From Nitrobacter winogradskyi Nb-255 (lineage in GTDB: Bacteria; Pseudomonadota; Alphaproteobacteria; Rhizobiales; Xanthobacteraceae): a stretch of 64,000 bases of DNA. Shown here piece after piece: positions 1 to 7,964 of this stretch (the stretch's first letter is position 1; each line of letters starts with the position of its first letter). The position numbers and the translations under genes are program-made. The notes under the pieces are model-generated. The model was not told where the DNA came from. It saw only the letters and a program-made list of their open reading frames with translations, and searched no databases. The stretch spans positions 2,694,001-2,758,000 of the forward strand of contig NC_007406.1 in the NCBI RefSeq assembly GCF_000012725.1. The letters are read 5' to 3'.

Positions 1-58
1 CCGGGATGGGGGTCTCAATCCGTGGCTTGGATGGGAAGCCGCGCTTAGGGAGAGACCG

Positions 59-313
59 ATGAACCAGGAGATCCAGATCACAGATCAGGGTTCGATGAAG
101 GATCAGGTTGCGCTCACACCTGATGAGGTGATTCCGTTGCTGGTCGGCTCCACGGTCGACGAGGTCGAACGGGAACTCGTGTTGCAGACGCTGGCGCGTT
201 GCGGCGGCAACCGCACCCGCGCGGCGCGCGTGCTGGGCGTATCGGTCCGCACGCTGCGCAACAAGATACGGCAGTATACCTCCATGGGACTCGACGTGCC
301 CGATCACGTCTGA
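59..313 (+). CDS. Stand-alone Fis-type helix-turn-helix protein
   Basis: An 84-residue protein. Residues about 38-73 match the C-terminal DNA-binding helix-turn-helix of NtrC/FlbD-type activators, with the signature NRTRAARVLGVSVRTLRNKI. The receiver and AAA+ domains of such activators are absent, so it is a free HTH domain and probably a nucleoid-like or local DNA-binding regulator. The start is supported by a purine-rich AGGGAGAG about 7 bases upstream. It precedes a peptidase gene on the same strand by about 180 bases, with no evident shared operon. The target is unknown; FlbD-like control of flagellar genes is possible, but no flagellar genes are in view. Confidence 0.75.
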   Translation: MNQEIQITDQGSMKDQVALTPDEVIPLLVGSTVDEVERELVLQTLARCGGNRTRAARVLGVSVRTLRNKIRQYTSMGLDVPDHV

Positions 314-493
314 CGCCGTCACGATGCATCAGCGGAACATGCGCGACTGATGGCGCGCATCAGATCGAACTTCCCTGGACACATCTTCCCGCACGCACCG
401 GCTTGCCGTGGCGCGCGCGCCCTCCTATGAACGAAACATCACGTTCCGTTCTCGCGCACGCTCAGCCCGCGCTTCGACCAGGCCTTTGTTTTC

Positions 494-2581
494 ATGACAT
501 CGACACCGACACCTCCGAAAGCCGACCGCCGTTCACATACATATTCGCATCACGGTATCACCCTGACGGACGACTACGCCTGGCTGAAGGATGCGAACTG
601 GCAGCAGGTGCTTCGCGAGCCTTCATTACTCGAACCGGATATTCGCGCCTACCTTGAGGCCGAAACCGCCTACTCGAACGCCGTGCTGGCGCAGACCGAG
701 CCGCTGCAAAGGCAACTGGTCGCGGAAATGCGCGGCCGCATCAAGGAGGACGATTCCACCGTTCCCTCCCCCGACGGTCCTTTTGCCTACTTCACGAAGT
801 ACCGGGAGGGCGGCCAGCACCGGATGATCGGCCGGCAGCCGCGCGACGGCGGCGACGCCCGCTTTCTCATCGACGGCGATGCGCTCGCGGAAAACAAAAA
901 GTTCTTTCAGCTTGGCGAGGCCGATCATTCTCCGGATCATCGCCTGGAAGCGTGGAGCTGCGACGATCGCGGTTCGGAATATTTCACGATCCGTATCCGC
1001 GACTGGGACAGCGGCGCCGATCTCGCCGACGTCATCGAGGAAACAGACGGCGGCGTGGTGTGGAGCGCGGACTCACGCGCGTTCTACTACGTCAAGCTCG
1101 ACGACAACCATCGGCCGATGCAGGTCTATCGCCACCAGATCGGCACGGTTCAGGCCGATGATACGCTCATCTATGAAGAACAGGACATCGGCTGGTTCAC
1201 GCATATTCATGAGAGCGCCAGCGGCCGTTTCTGCGTGATAGCAGGCGGCGATCATGAAACGTCCGAACAGCGGCTGATCGATCTGGCTGCGCCACAGGCC
1301 GTGCCGAGCCTGATCGCGCCACGCGAGGACGGCGTGCAGTATTCCGTCGCCGATCGCGGCGACGAACTGTTCATCCTCACAAACGCCGACGACGCGATCG
1401 ACTTCAAGATCATGACGGCGCCGCTCTCGTCGCCCGACCGCGCGAACTGGCGCGACCTCATCCCGTATCGTCCCGGCACCTATGTGATCGACTTTGAGCT
1501 TTATTCCGGTCACATGGCGCGACTCGAACGAACCAATGCGCTGCCCTCGATCATCATCCGTGATCTGGCGACCGGCGATGAGCACGCAATCGCCTTCGAC
1601 GAGGCCGCCTATTCGCTCGACACCCATGGCGGCTACGAGTTCGACACCACGACCTTGCGCTTCAGCTATTCGTCGATGACGACGCCGTCCGAGGTGTTCG
1701 ATTATGACATGGCGAGCCGCTCGCGCACTTTGCGCAAGCGGCAGGAGATTCCGTCAGGGCATGATCCCGCGAACTATGTCACCACCCGCATCATGGCGAA
1801 GGCGGACGATGGCGCGGAGGTGCCGGTCTCGATCCTGCATCGCAAGGATTTCGTGCTGGATGGCCGCGCGCCGCTTCTGCTCTACGGCTACGGCTCCTAC
1901 GGTCATTCCATGCCCGCCTCGTTCTCGGCCAACCGGCTGTCGCTGGTCGATCGCGGTTTCGCTTATGCCATCGCGCACATCCGAGGCGGCGCGGACAAGG
2001 GCTGGGGCTGGTATCTCGACGGCAAGCGCGAGAAGAAAACCAACAGCTTCGACGATTTCGCCGCCTGCGCCCGCGCGCTGATCGCGGCGAACTATACCTC
2101 AGCCAAGAGGATCGTCGGCCACGGCGGCAGCGCTGGGGGCATGTTGATGGGTGCGGTGGCCAACCGCGCCGGCGAGTTGTTCGCCGGCATCGTCGCGGAA
2201 GTGCCGTTCGTCGACGTGCTCAACACCATGCTCGACGACACGCTGCCGCTGACCCCGCCGGAGTGGCCGGAATGGGGCAACCCCATCGTGAGCGCGGAGG
2301 ATTTCCGCACCATCCTGTCCTACTCGCCATACGAGAATGTCGCGGCGAAGGACTATCCGGCGATCCTCGCCTTGGGCGGACTGACCGATCCGCGCGTCAC
2401 CTATTGGGAGCCGGCGAAATGGATCGCGCGGCTGCGCGCCACCATGACGTCAGGCGGCCCCGTCCTGCTGCGGACCAATATGGGCGCGGGGCACGGAGGC
2501 GCGTCGGGCCGTTTCAACCGGCTCGACGAGGTCGCACTCGCCTATGCCTTCGCTCTATGGGCTGTCGAATATGACAGTTGA
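494..2581 (+). CDS. ptrB: Oligopeptidase B, S9A serine peptidase
   Basis: A 695-residue prolyl-oligopeptidase-family enzyme. The N-terminal half is the propeller region that limits access to small peptides; the C-terminal third is an alpha/beta-hydrolase. The nucleophile is Ser546 in GGSAGG, with Asp632 in LTDPRV and His667 in GAGHGG completing the triad. GYGSYG and the AHIRGGADKGWGWYLDGK stretch are typical of oligopeptidase B, which cleaves after Lys/Arg in short peptides in the cytoplasm. No signal peptide is seen. Length agrees with the family (about 690). It appears monocistronic. Confidence 0.93.
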   Translation: MTSTPTPPKADRRSHTYSHHGITLTDDYAWLKDANWQQVLREPSLLEPDIRAYLEAETAYSNAVLAQTEPLQRQLVAEMRGRIKEDDSTVPSPDGPFAYFTKYREGGQHRMIGRQPRDGGDARFLIDGDALAENKKFFQLGEADHSPDHRLEAWSCDDRGSEYFTIRIRDWDSGADLADVIEETDGGVVWSADSRAFYYVKLDDNHRPMQVYRHQIGTVQADDTLIYEEQDIGWFTHIHESASGRFCVIAGGDHETSEQRLIDLAAPQAVPSLIAPREDGVQYSVADRGDELFILTNADDAIDFKIMTAPLSSPDRANWRDLIPYRPGTYVIDFELYSGHMARLERTNALPSIIIRDLATGDEHAIAFDEAAYSLDTHGGYEFDTTTLRFSYSSMTTPSEVFDYDMASRSRTLRKRQEIPSGHDPANYVTTRIMAKADDGAEVPVSILHRKDFVLDGRAPLLLYGYGSYGHSMPASFSANRLSLVDRGFAYAIAHIRGGADKGWGWYLDGKREKKTNSFDDFAACARALIAANYTSAKRIVGHGGSAGGMLMGAVANRAGELFAGIVAEVPFVDVLNTMLDDTLPLTPPEWPEWGNPIVSAEDFRTILSYSPYENVAAKDYPAILALGGLTDPRVTYWEPAKWIARLRATMTSGGPVLLRTNMGAGHGGASGRFNRLDEVALAYAFALWAVEYDS

Positions 2582-2672
2582 AAGCCCGATTTCCGTCCCG
2601 CGCCTCGAATTGAAATGCGCGCAAGCCGCCTGATACATTCGCGGCAACGTCAGGATCGCGAGAGGATACAAC

Positions 2673-3224
2673 GTGGCAGGCGAAAAGCGCGGCAAGCAGG
2701 GACCGCAGGGCATCCCCGGCATTCAGGGACCGCCGGGACGCACCGGTTCGCAAGGCAAACCGGGGCCGCGCGGCGCACCGGGAAAACCCGGCGCTCAGGG
2801 TGCAGCAGGAAAAGCGGGGTCGCAAGGCAAGCCCGGTCCCGACGGCAAACCGGGGCGCGACGGAAAGCCGGGAGCGGACGGCAAACAAGGCCCTCGCGGC
2901 GAACAAGGTCCACGAGGTGAACAAGGTTCGCCAGGTCCGCGCGGAGAACAGGGGCCACAGGGTCCACGCGGCGAACAGGGCCCGCCGGGGCGCCTGCCGT
3001 CGATCGAGGAGGTTCTACCCTGGATCGAAAAGATCATCGAAGCCTGGGGTGAGCATCAGCGCCGGCAAACGATCGAGGCCGAGAATCGGTTGCTCGCCGA
3101 ACAGCAGCGTATCGAAGCCGAGCGCTCGCTCGTCCAGACGCTGCAGGATAATGACGTAACCAACGGCGGGCGGGAAAAAAGAAAAAAACAAAAACGTCGC
3201 CTGAAGGGCGGCGGCGGCGAATAG
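2673..3224 (+). CDS. Collagen-like Gly-X-Y repeat protein with helical tail
   Basis: A 183-residue protein with a GTG start, supported by AGAGGA six bases upstream. Gly occupies every third position without a break from residue 7 to 106 (34 Gly-X-Y triplets), rich in Pro, Lys, Arg, Asp and Gln, as in bacterial collagen-like triple helices. Residues about 109-158 form a charged amphipathic helix ([20 protein letters not shown] and an E/Q/R-rich heptad-like stretch) that could trimerise the collagen domain. The end is very basic ([10 protein letters not shown]) followed by Gly residues. There is no signal peptide, anchor or sorting motif, which is unusual because most bacterial collagen-like proteins are on the surface. 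Function unknown. Confidence 0.85.
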   Translation: MAGEKRGKQGPQGIPGIQGPPGRTGSQGKPGPRGAPGKPGAQGAAGKAGSQGKPGPDGKPGRDGKPGADGKQGPRGEQGPRGEQGSPGPRGEQGPQGPRGEQGPPGRLPSIEEVLPWIEKIIEAWGEHQRRQTIEAENRLLAEQQRIEAERSLVQTLQDNDVTNGGREKRKKQKRRLKGGGGE

Positions 3225-3307
3225 CGCGATCCCCAGGCGTGATGGCCGGCAAGCCGCCACGCCCCCGTTCTTGAAGGCGCCGGTTCTTTGCGCGATGCCT
3301 CAAACTG

Positions 3308-3548
3308 GAGCGTTTTCAAGCGAAGCATGTCCTCCGGCTTGACCCGAGGACAGGCACCGGTTCGCGTGAAGAAACCGCGTCAGAAGAACAATCGAGAACT
3401 TCGCTTCTGACGCGATCATCAGAAGCGAAAATACTCTATGGCGTTTTCCGGCTAAGTGGAATCCGGCTAGCCGTAAGAAAACACGTTCAATCAAAAACTT
3501 GCGCGTATTCTGATCGCAAAACCGGTATCCACTTTTGCGGAATACGCG
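3308..3548. repeat. Composite dispersed palindromic repeat left of the IS
   Basis: Several pieces of the window-wide repeat lie head to tail: a module with GAAGCATGTCCTC and CACCGGTTCGCGTGAAGAAA, the hairpin TTCGCTTCTGA...TCAGAAGCGAA (about 3402-3430), a degenerate second copy, and an inverted-repeat unit with outer arms GCGTATTCTG/GGAATACGC (about 3505-3548). The IS begins exactly after the last unit. No gene is seen between 3225 and 3552. Confidence 0.75.
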
Positions 3549-3565
3549 CTAGGCCGGATCGACAT

Positions 3566-4114
3566 TCACGGCAGCCAGATCAGGGCTGCGGCCAGGTGAA
3601 CGAAGCCCGTGAAGTGAACGGTTCGCCTGTCGTAGCGGGTGGCGAAACGGCGGAAGTGCTTGAGACGGTTGAAGCAGCGCTCGATGCGGTTGCGGTGCTT
3701 GTAGAGACCGGCGTCATGCGGGATGATGATTTTGCGCGTCCTGTTTGAGGGGATCACCGCTTCGGCGCCCATGCCGGCGATGAGTGCACGCAAGGCGTTG
3801 CTGTCATAAGCCTTGTCGGCCAGCACGGCGTCCCCGGCCTGGGCTTCGAGCAGCGCGGGGGCTTGTGTGATGTCTCCGACCTGCCCGGCGGTGACGATGA
3901 AACGCAAGGGTCGGCCCAGCGCATCGGCGAGCATGTGGACCTTGGTGGTCAGTCCACCTCGGGAACGCCCCAGCGCCTGATCCTTGGCCCCCCTTTTCCG
4001 GTAGCCGCCTGCTGATGGGCTCGAACGATGGTTGAGTCGAGCATCAGATACTGGTTGTCGCGATCGGCTGTCAGGGTGGAGAACACCCGTTCCCACACAC
4101 CGGCATGGCACCAC
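3566..4114 (-). CDS. IS5-family transposase, C-terminal frame (copy 1)
   Basis: The second frame of the transposase, probably translated only as a fusion after -1 frameshifting at 3988-3997. The meaningful part is from about position 3990 to 3566. It carries the second catalytic Asp in VLADKAYDS and the glutamate in YKHRNRIERCFNRLK, the Y-R-E signature of the IS5 DDE domain. The catalytic residues and the duplicate copy suggest a recently active element. Confidence 0.85.
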   Translation of the reverse strand: MVPCRCVGTGVLHPDSRSRQPVSDARLNHRSSPSAGGYRKRGAKDQALGRSRGGLTTKVHMLADALGRPLRFIVTAGQVGDITQAPALLEAQAGDAVLADKAYDSNALRALIAGMGAEAVIPSNRTRKIIIPHDAGLYKHRNRIERCFNRLKHFRRFATRYDRRTVHFTGFVHLAAALIWLP

Positions 4115-4323
4115 CTGCTGAACCGCCGATGCACCGTCTTCCAGCGACCATAGCGCTCCGGCAGGTCACACCAGTGCGCGCCGGATCGCAGCACCCACAG
4201 GCAGCCGTTCACAAACAACCGATTATCCGATCCCGTCCGTCCCGGATCAGAGGCCTTGCCTGGCAGCAACGGTGCAATCTTCGCCCACTGATGATCGCTC
4301 AGCTCATACCGCTTGATCCCCAT
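3949..4323 (-). CDS. IS5-family transposase, N-terminal frame (copy 1)
   Basis: The first transposase frame, about 124 residues from the ATG giving MGIKRYELSDHQWAKI, the usual start of IS427-group proteins. It contains the IS5 N-terminal domain (DUF4096-like) and the first catalytic Asp in YLMLDSTIVRAHQ. The frame runs out after KGGPRIRRWGVPEVD, just past a run read as AAAAGGGGGG on the coding strand (3988-3997). A -1 slip there joins it to the second frame. A longer upstream open frame to 4347 exists but adds nothing family-like. Confidence 0.88.
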   Translation of the reverse strand: MGIKRYELSDHQWAKIAPLLPGKASDPGRTGSDNRLFVNGCLWVLRSGAHWCDLPERYGRWKTVHRRFSRWCHAGVWERVFSTLTADRDNQYLMLDSTIVRAHQQAATGKGGPRIRRWGVPEVD

Positions 4324-4402
4324 CGTGCAGCTCCGTGTCAGAATCACGGAACCCTATGAATCAGCGATCAGACCGCCTGGGAATCCTGAATGTCGATCCG
4401 AC

Positions 4403-4885
4403 CTAGCCGTGATCCATTTCGCCGATGTGCTTCTGCGAGTAGAGCTCGACGCCGATCTTCTTGATGAGATCGATCTGGGTTTCGAGGAAGTCGATATGGC
4501 TTTCCTCGTCCTTCATCAGGCTCTCGAAGATATCGCGGGTCACGTAGTCCTTCACGGCGTGGCAGTGTGTCGCCGCCTCTTCATAGAGCGCGCGCGCCGA
4601 ATATTCCGCCTTGAGATCGCAATCCATCACCTCACCGACGTTCTGGCCGATGTGCAGGGGATCAAGCACCTGCATGTTGGGAAATCCGTCGAGGAAGATG
4701 ATCCGGTCGATCAACTTGTCGGCGTGCTCCATTTCCTCGATCGATTCCGCGCGCCATTTCTTGGCGAGATCCTTGATACCCCAATTATCCAGCAGCCGAT
4801 AATGCAACCAATACTGGTTGACGGCCGTTAGTTCGTGGCGGAGCGCCTTGTTCAGGTAATCAATCACCTTCGGGTCGCCCTTCAT
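4403..4885 (-). CDS. bfr: Bacterioferritin
   Basis: A 160-residue haem-containing iron-storage ferritin. Ferroxidase ligands are at expected positions (Glu18, Glu51, His54, Glu94, Glu127, His130) and Met52 is the haem-ligating methionine. It oxidises Fe(II) and stores it in a 24-mer cytoplasmic shell. The start is backed by AGGAG eight bases upstream. The TAG stop (4403-4405) lies within the CTAG at the IS end. The gene is downstream of bfd on the same strand, with its own upstream Irr-type palindrome (4948-4964), so its expression is likely iron controlled. Confidence 0.97.
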   Translation of the reverse strand: MKGDPKVIDYLNKALRHELTAVNQYWLHYRLLDNWGIKDLAKKWRAESIEEMEHADKLIDRIIFLDGFPNMQVLDPLHIGQNVGEVMDCDLKAEYSARALYEEAATHCHAVKDYVTRDIFESLMKDEESHIDFLETQIDLIKKIGVELYSQKHIGEMDHG

Positions 4886-4947
4886 GGAACAGCTCCTGTT
4901 TTATTTTTGAATGCTGACAGACAGGCCGTCGGGCCGGCCAAATCCAA

Positions 4948-4964
4948 TTTAGAATACTTCTAAA
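4948..4964 (-). promoter_or_regulatory. Irr box / iron control element upstream of bfr
   Basis: TTTAGAATACTTCTAAA is a perfect inverted repeat (7-bp arms, 3-bp centre) 63 bases upstream of the bfr start. It matches the ICE/Irr-box pattern TTTAGAA-N3-TTCTAAA known from rhizobia and Bradyrhizobium, where Irr represses iron-storage genes under iron limitation. The role here is inferred from the match and position. Confidence 0.8.
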
Positions 4965-5047
4965 TCAGATTTGGCGGCGCGACAACCCCCAAGAAGGGCG
5001 GAACAGCTATCTGCCTCAAGAAAATGGGGAGGGATGCGCAAAAAACA

Positions 5048-5305
5048 TCAAGCGATGATCTCGGCCTGACTAGTGTTTACTTTCGAATGTGCGGCGGAAT
5101 GGGGACAACCGTCACAACACTGTCTGGCACAGGCTCCCAGCGCTTCCTTGATGATGGTTTTGATGGTCCGGGCACATCGCCCACATTCCGCGCTGCACCC
5201 CAGGCATCCGTAAACCTGCTTTGGCGAGCGCCGAAGGTCGTCTGTTGAGGTCACCGCGGAGCGGACGTCGTGATCGGTCAAAACGTTACAGGAACAAACG
5301 ATCAT
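5048..5305 (-). CDS. bfd: Bacterioferritin-associated ferredoxin with Cys-rich tail
   Basis: An 85-residue [2Fe-2S] protein beginning MIVCSCNVLTD. Cys4, Cys6, Cys41 and Cys44 (ECGRC) fit the Bfd cluster ligands. Bfd reduces the bacterioferritin haem so that stored Fe(III) is released. It lies 162 bases upstream of bfr on the same strand. It is longer than typical Bfd (about 64 residues), with extra cysteines at 34, 37, 59, 63, 64 and 67 that I cannot explain. A short palindrome AGAATATTCT (5340-5349) upstream could be a degenerate iron box, but this is weak. Confidence 0.85.
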   Translation of the reverse strand: MIVCSCNVLTDHDVRSAVTSTDDLRRSPKQVYGCLGCSAECGRCARTIKTIIKEALGACARQCCDGCPHSAAHSKVNTSQAEIIA

Positions 5306-5538
5306 GAAAACGAAACCCATTACGATACCTGGACACGGCAGAATATTCTTAAACCGGATCATGAAAGGCAAAGGGAAAACATGCTGTTTCAAGCTATTCC
5401 AAACTGGCGAAAAAGCAGCGTATCGGCCGACCTGCGCGTGATCCCGCACCCGCTCTTCGACGGCCCTGTAATCATCTGATATACATCGTGAATTCCTCTC
5501 GCCCGGACGCCGAATCCGTGGCGGGAATGGGCGCGCCC

Positions 5539-5553
5539 GTTCATTGAACGTTC
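5539..5553 (+). promoter_or_regulatory. GTTC-N7-GTTC motif (SOS-box-like)
   Basis: GTTCATTGAACGTTC fits the alphaproteobacterial LexA pattern GTTC-N7-GTTC and also contains the 12-bp palindrome TTGAACGTTCAA (5544-5555). It lies 76 bases upstream of the small exported-protein gene at 5629. One or two chance matches are expected in a window of this size, so the assignment is tentative. Nothing else is recognised in the 5306-5628 gap. Confidence 0.25.
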
Positions 5554-5628
5554 AAACGCGAAGTGAGAATTTCTCAACCGGCGCCACACACTATGTTGCT
5601 GTCGAGGACGCAGGAGGAACATCGAACC

Positions 5629-5946
5629 ATGAAACGAACGGTGATGGCGTTGGCAACGGTTGGCGCGCTGGTCACGGCATTGGCCGCACCTCAAGCGGCC
5701 GAAGCGCGTAACGGCCGGATCGCGGCGGGTGTTGTGGGTGGACTGGTTGGCGGCGCGATTCTCGGCGGCATGCTGGCCGGTCCGGGATACTACGGCCCCG
5801 GTTATGGATATTACGGAGGGGGGTACGGACCCGGCTACGGCTATTACGGCCCCGGATACGTCGCAGCCCCCGGCTGCTACTGGCAGCGCCAGCGCTTCTG
5901 GGACGGCTTCGGATGGCGGCTCCGGAATGTCAGGGTGTGCGGCTGA
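5629..5946 (+). CDS. Small exported Gly/Tyr-rich protein, paralog A
   Basis: A 105-residue protein, with the start set by AGGAGG about 9 bases upstream. Residues 1-26 are a signal peptide ending in an AEA-R junction. A glycine-rich hydrophobic patch (about 31-50) is followed by Gly/Tyr repeats (GYYGPGYGYYGG). The C-terminus holds a single-Cys segment and the motif WDGFGWRLRNVRVC. The next gene on the same strand has the same architecture, so the two arose by duplication. Probably periplasmic or envelope associated; function unknown. Confidence 0.75.
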   Translation: MKRTVMALATVGALVTALAAPQAAEARNGRIAAGVVGGLVGGAILGGMLAGPGYYGPGYGYYGGGYGPGYGYYGPGYVAAPGCYWQRQRFWDGFGWRLRNVRVCG

Positions 5947-6243
5947 TCAGGCCGTTCGGACGCACGATACCGACCGAAGGGTCGAGCCGACGCGAGAGCG
6001 GGAAACGATTATCGGGAAGAAAAGAAGAGTCGCGCTTCGTCAAATGGATCGGTTTCGTTCATCCCGCGAATGCGGTCCGGACAGTACGGTGCGATGGCGT
6101 GAAAAAGCCGCTTTTTCGAGCGACCGACCTTCGAACGTTTGCGTCAGGCTGATCAGACGGAACAGCCGGTCGGCCAGAACGACGGGCGAGTGCCTTGAAC
6201 CCGGCGCCGATCGCGGCGCTATCCTTCAGGAGAAGATTCCAGA

Positions 6244-6546
6244 ATGAAGAAAGCAGTTTTTGCCCTCCTCACGGCTGCGACAGTTGCGGCTGGTTCATTA
6301 GCGATGGCTCCGCAGGCCGAGGCTCGCGGCGGCGGAGCGGTGGCGGCAGGTCTTCTCGGCGGTCTGGCGGCCGGCGCCATCATCGGCGGCGCGATCGCCA
6401 GCACCCCTCCGGCCTACGCCGTGCCGGCTCCCGTCTACGCCGCGCCTCCCCCGGCCTATATGGACGGGCCGCCGTGCCACATGGTGCGCGAGAGGTTCTG
6501 GGACGGATATGGCTGGCGTTTCCGTCGCGTCCAGGTGTGCGACTGA
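6244..6546 (+). CDS. Small exported Gly/Pro-rich protein, paralog B
   Basis: A 100-residue protein with AGGAGAAG upstream. It has a signal peptide (1-27), a Gly/Ala hydrophobic patch, a Pro/Ala/Tyr linker and the C-terminal motif WDGYGWRFRRVQVC shared with the neighbour at 5629. Each ends with two cysteines about 60 bases apart in the gene (CHMVRERFWDG...VC here), which could pair in the periplasm. A 297-bp gap separates it from its paralog, so it probably has its own promoter. It is followed by a strong hairpin terminator. Function unknown. Confidence 0.75.
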   Translation: MKKAVFALLTAATVAAGSLAMAPQAEARGGGAVAAGLLGGLAAGAIIGGAIASTPPAYAVPAPVYAAPPPAYMDGPPCHMVRERFWDGYGWRFRRVQVCD

Positions 6547-6614
6547 TCCGATCGTTTCAGAAACAAAAAGATAAGCGGCGAGTCTGATCCAACACAGTTG
6601 AAACAGACTCTGAG

Positions 6615-6638
6615 AAACCCGGCCGCGCGGCCGGGTTT
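6615..6638. terminator. GC-rich hairpin terminator
   Basis: AAACCCGGCC-GCGC-GGCCGGGTTT is a perfect 10-bp stem with flanking A/T runs on either side. It lies between the convergent genes ending at 6546 and 6704 and could terminate both strands. Confidence 0.8.
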
Positions 6639-6703
6639 GCGTTATAATGTTTCGGCGCAGCATGGCCTTGGGGCTTGCCCCTGGGAACTGGCAACAATGA
6701 TTT

Positions 6704-7963
6704 TCAGCGCGCCGCGTTCATCGCGCGCAGCACCCCGTCGCTGGGCCAGCAATCCACCTTGAGGCCGGCCGACTTCTGGTAGGCGCCGAGCGCCGCTCGC
6801 GTGAGCATCCCGGCCTTCCCGTCAATCTTGTCCTTGTACAGGCCAAGCCGCGTCAAATGGCGTTGCATCGCCTCGACGTCGCGGCTGCGCAGTTGCGTCG
6901 ATGACGACCATGGCGTCGCGAAAGGCAGCGGACTGGTCATGCGGTCAGCGAGATGGCCGACGAACAAAACATAGAGATCGGAGAAATTGTACTCCTTGAT
7001 GACGAAGTAGTTCTTCGTGGTCAGGAATGATGGGCCATGGATGCCCTCCGGTTGCAGCAGAGACGCCGACTGTTCCCGCTCTGCCGCGCTCAGCTTCTGT
7101 CCGCGTACCGGTGCAAATCCTGCGCGCAGCCACTCCCCGATTGGTTTCCTCACCTCGGGCACGCCTTCCGTGCAATCGGCGTGCGCCGGCGCGCGCACCT
7201 CATAGGCCCAGTGCAGTCCAGGCTGCCAGCCTTTATTGACGAGTTGCTGCGCGGCCGAGGCCAGCGCATCGGGGACCGAAGACCAGATATCCACGCGGCC
7301 GTCGCCGTCAAAGTCGACGCCATGCTTGGCAAGTTCGGAGGGCAGGAACTGGGTCAATCCGACGGCCCCGCCCCACGACGCGCGGAAATTCCTGCGCGAG
7401 ACAGCGCCGCGCTGCAGCAACAGCAGCCCTTCGATGAACTCGTTACGATACTGGTCCTTGCGGCGGCCGACATAAGCCTGGGTCGCCAGCACGCGCATCG
7501 CATCGTAAGGCAGCGCGTAGCGACCGTAATCGGTTTCCCGGCCCCAGATCGCAAGGATGATCGTGGCGGGGACGCCGAAGCGCTTTTCGATCGCTTTCAA
7601 CGTCGATTCGTGTTTCCGCATCAGCCGCTGCCCTTCAGCCGCCAGCCGCGCGATACTGCCCTCCTTGAGATAATCCGCCGGCACCTGAACGAATTCCGCC
7701 TGCGACGGCGCGCCGGTCGCGGGCCGGCCGGGCAGGATGAGGTCGGGCAGCCGGTGGTCGGGCTCGAGTCCGGCTGTGACGGAGTCGAACGTCGCGCGCG
7801 AAACACCCGCCTGCTGTGCGTCAGGCCAGACCGAGGCGATGAAACGCGAAAAGCCCTCGTCCGCCGCATGCACCGGCGAAAAAGCGGCTCCGACGGCGAA
7901 CGTCAGCAGAATAAGGATCGCCAGTTGCGACCGTCGCAGGATATTTGCGGCGGTCGCCGCCAT
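6704..7963 (-). CDS. Lytic murein transglycosylase, MltB family
   Basis: About 419 residues from the ATG giving MAATAANILRR. A hydrophobic signal segment is followed by an MltB-type (SLT_2) catalytic domain with the glutamate in WGRETDYGRY (about Glu143), and a C-terminal peptidoglycan-binding domain (about 355-419, LTRLGLYKDKIDGKAG...). It cleaves glycan strands in the periplasm to give 1,6-anhydro-muropeptides. Its start lies one base beyond the stop of the upstream YqhA-like gene, so the two are probably cotranscribed. An earlier in-frame start would overlap that gene. Confidence 0.92.
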   Translation of the reverse strand: MAATAANILRRSQLAILILLTFAVGAAFSPVHAADEGFSRFIASVWPDAQQAGVSRATFDSVTAGLEPDHRLPDLILPGRPATGAPSQAEFVQVPADYLKEGSIARLAAEGQRLMRKHESTLKAIEKRFGVPATIILAIWGRETDYGRYALPYDAMRVLATQAYVGRRKDQYRNEFIEGLLLLQRGAVSRRNFRASWGGAVGLTQFLPSELAKHGVDFDGDGRVDIWSSVPDALASAAQQLVNKGWQPGLHWAYEVRAPAHADCTEGVPEVRKPIGEWLRAGFAPVRGQKLSAAEREQSASLLQPEGIHGPSFLTTKNYFVIKEYNFSDLYVLFVGHLADRMTSPLPFATPWSSSTQLRSRDVEAMQRHLTRLGLYKDKIDGKAGMLTRAALGAYQKSAGLKVDCWPSDGVLRAMNAAR

Positions 7964-7964
7964 G

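Larger units (their letters stand above)
3553..4402 (-). mobile_element. IS5-family (IS427-like) insertion sequence, copy 1
   Basis: An 850-bp element whose ends are imperfect inverted repeats: GCCGGATCGACATTCA on the left, and the complement with one mismatch on the right. It is flanked on both sides by CTAG (3549-3552 and 4403-4406), consistent with a 4-bp target duplication. It encodes a two-frame DDE transposase on the minus strand. A second copy of the same length lies at 26795-27644; the only difference noticed by eye is position 4401 (A here, G there). The right CTAG contains the bfr stop codon. Confidence 0.92.

Noticed and set aside
3988-3997. Disrupted transposase (pseudogene) due to frameshift
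   Set aside because: The shift lies at an A4G6 run where IS427-type elements use programmed -1 frameshifting, and the same arrangement occurs in the second copy.
5340-5349. AGAATATTCT as a second Irr box before bfd
   Set aside because: Only the inner part resembles the element; the outer TTT/AAA pairing is incomplete.
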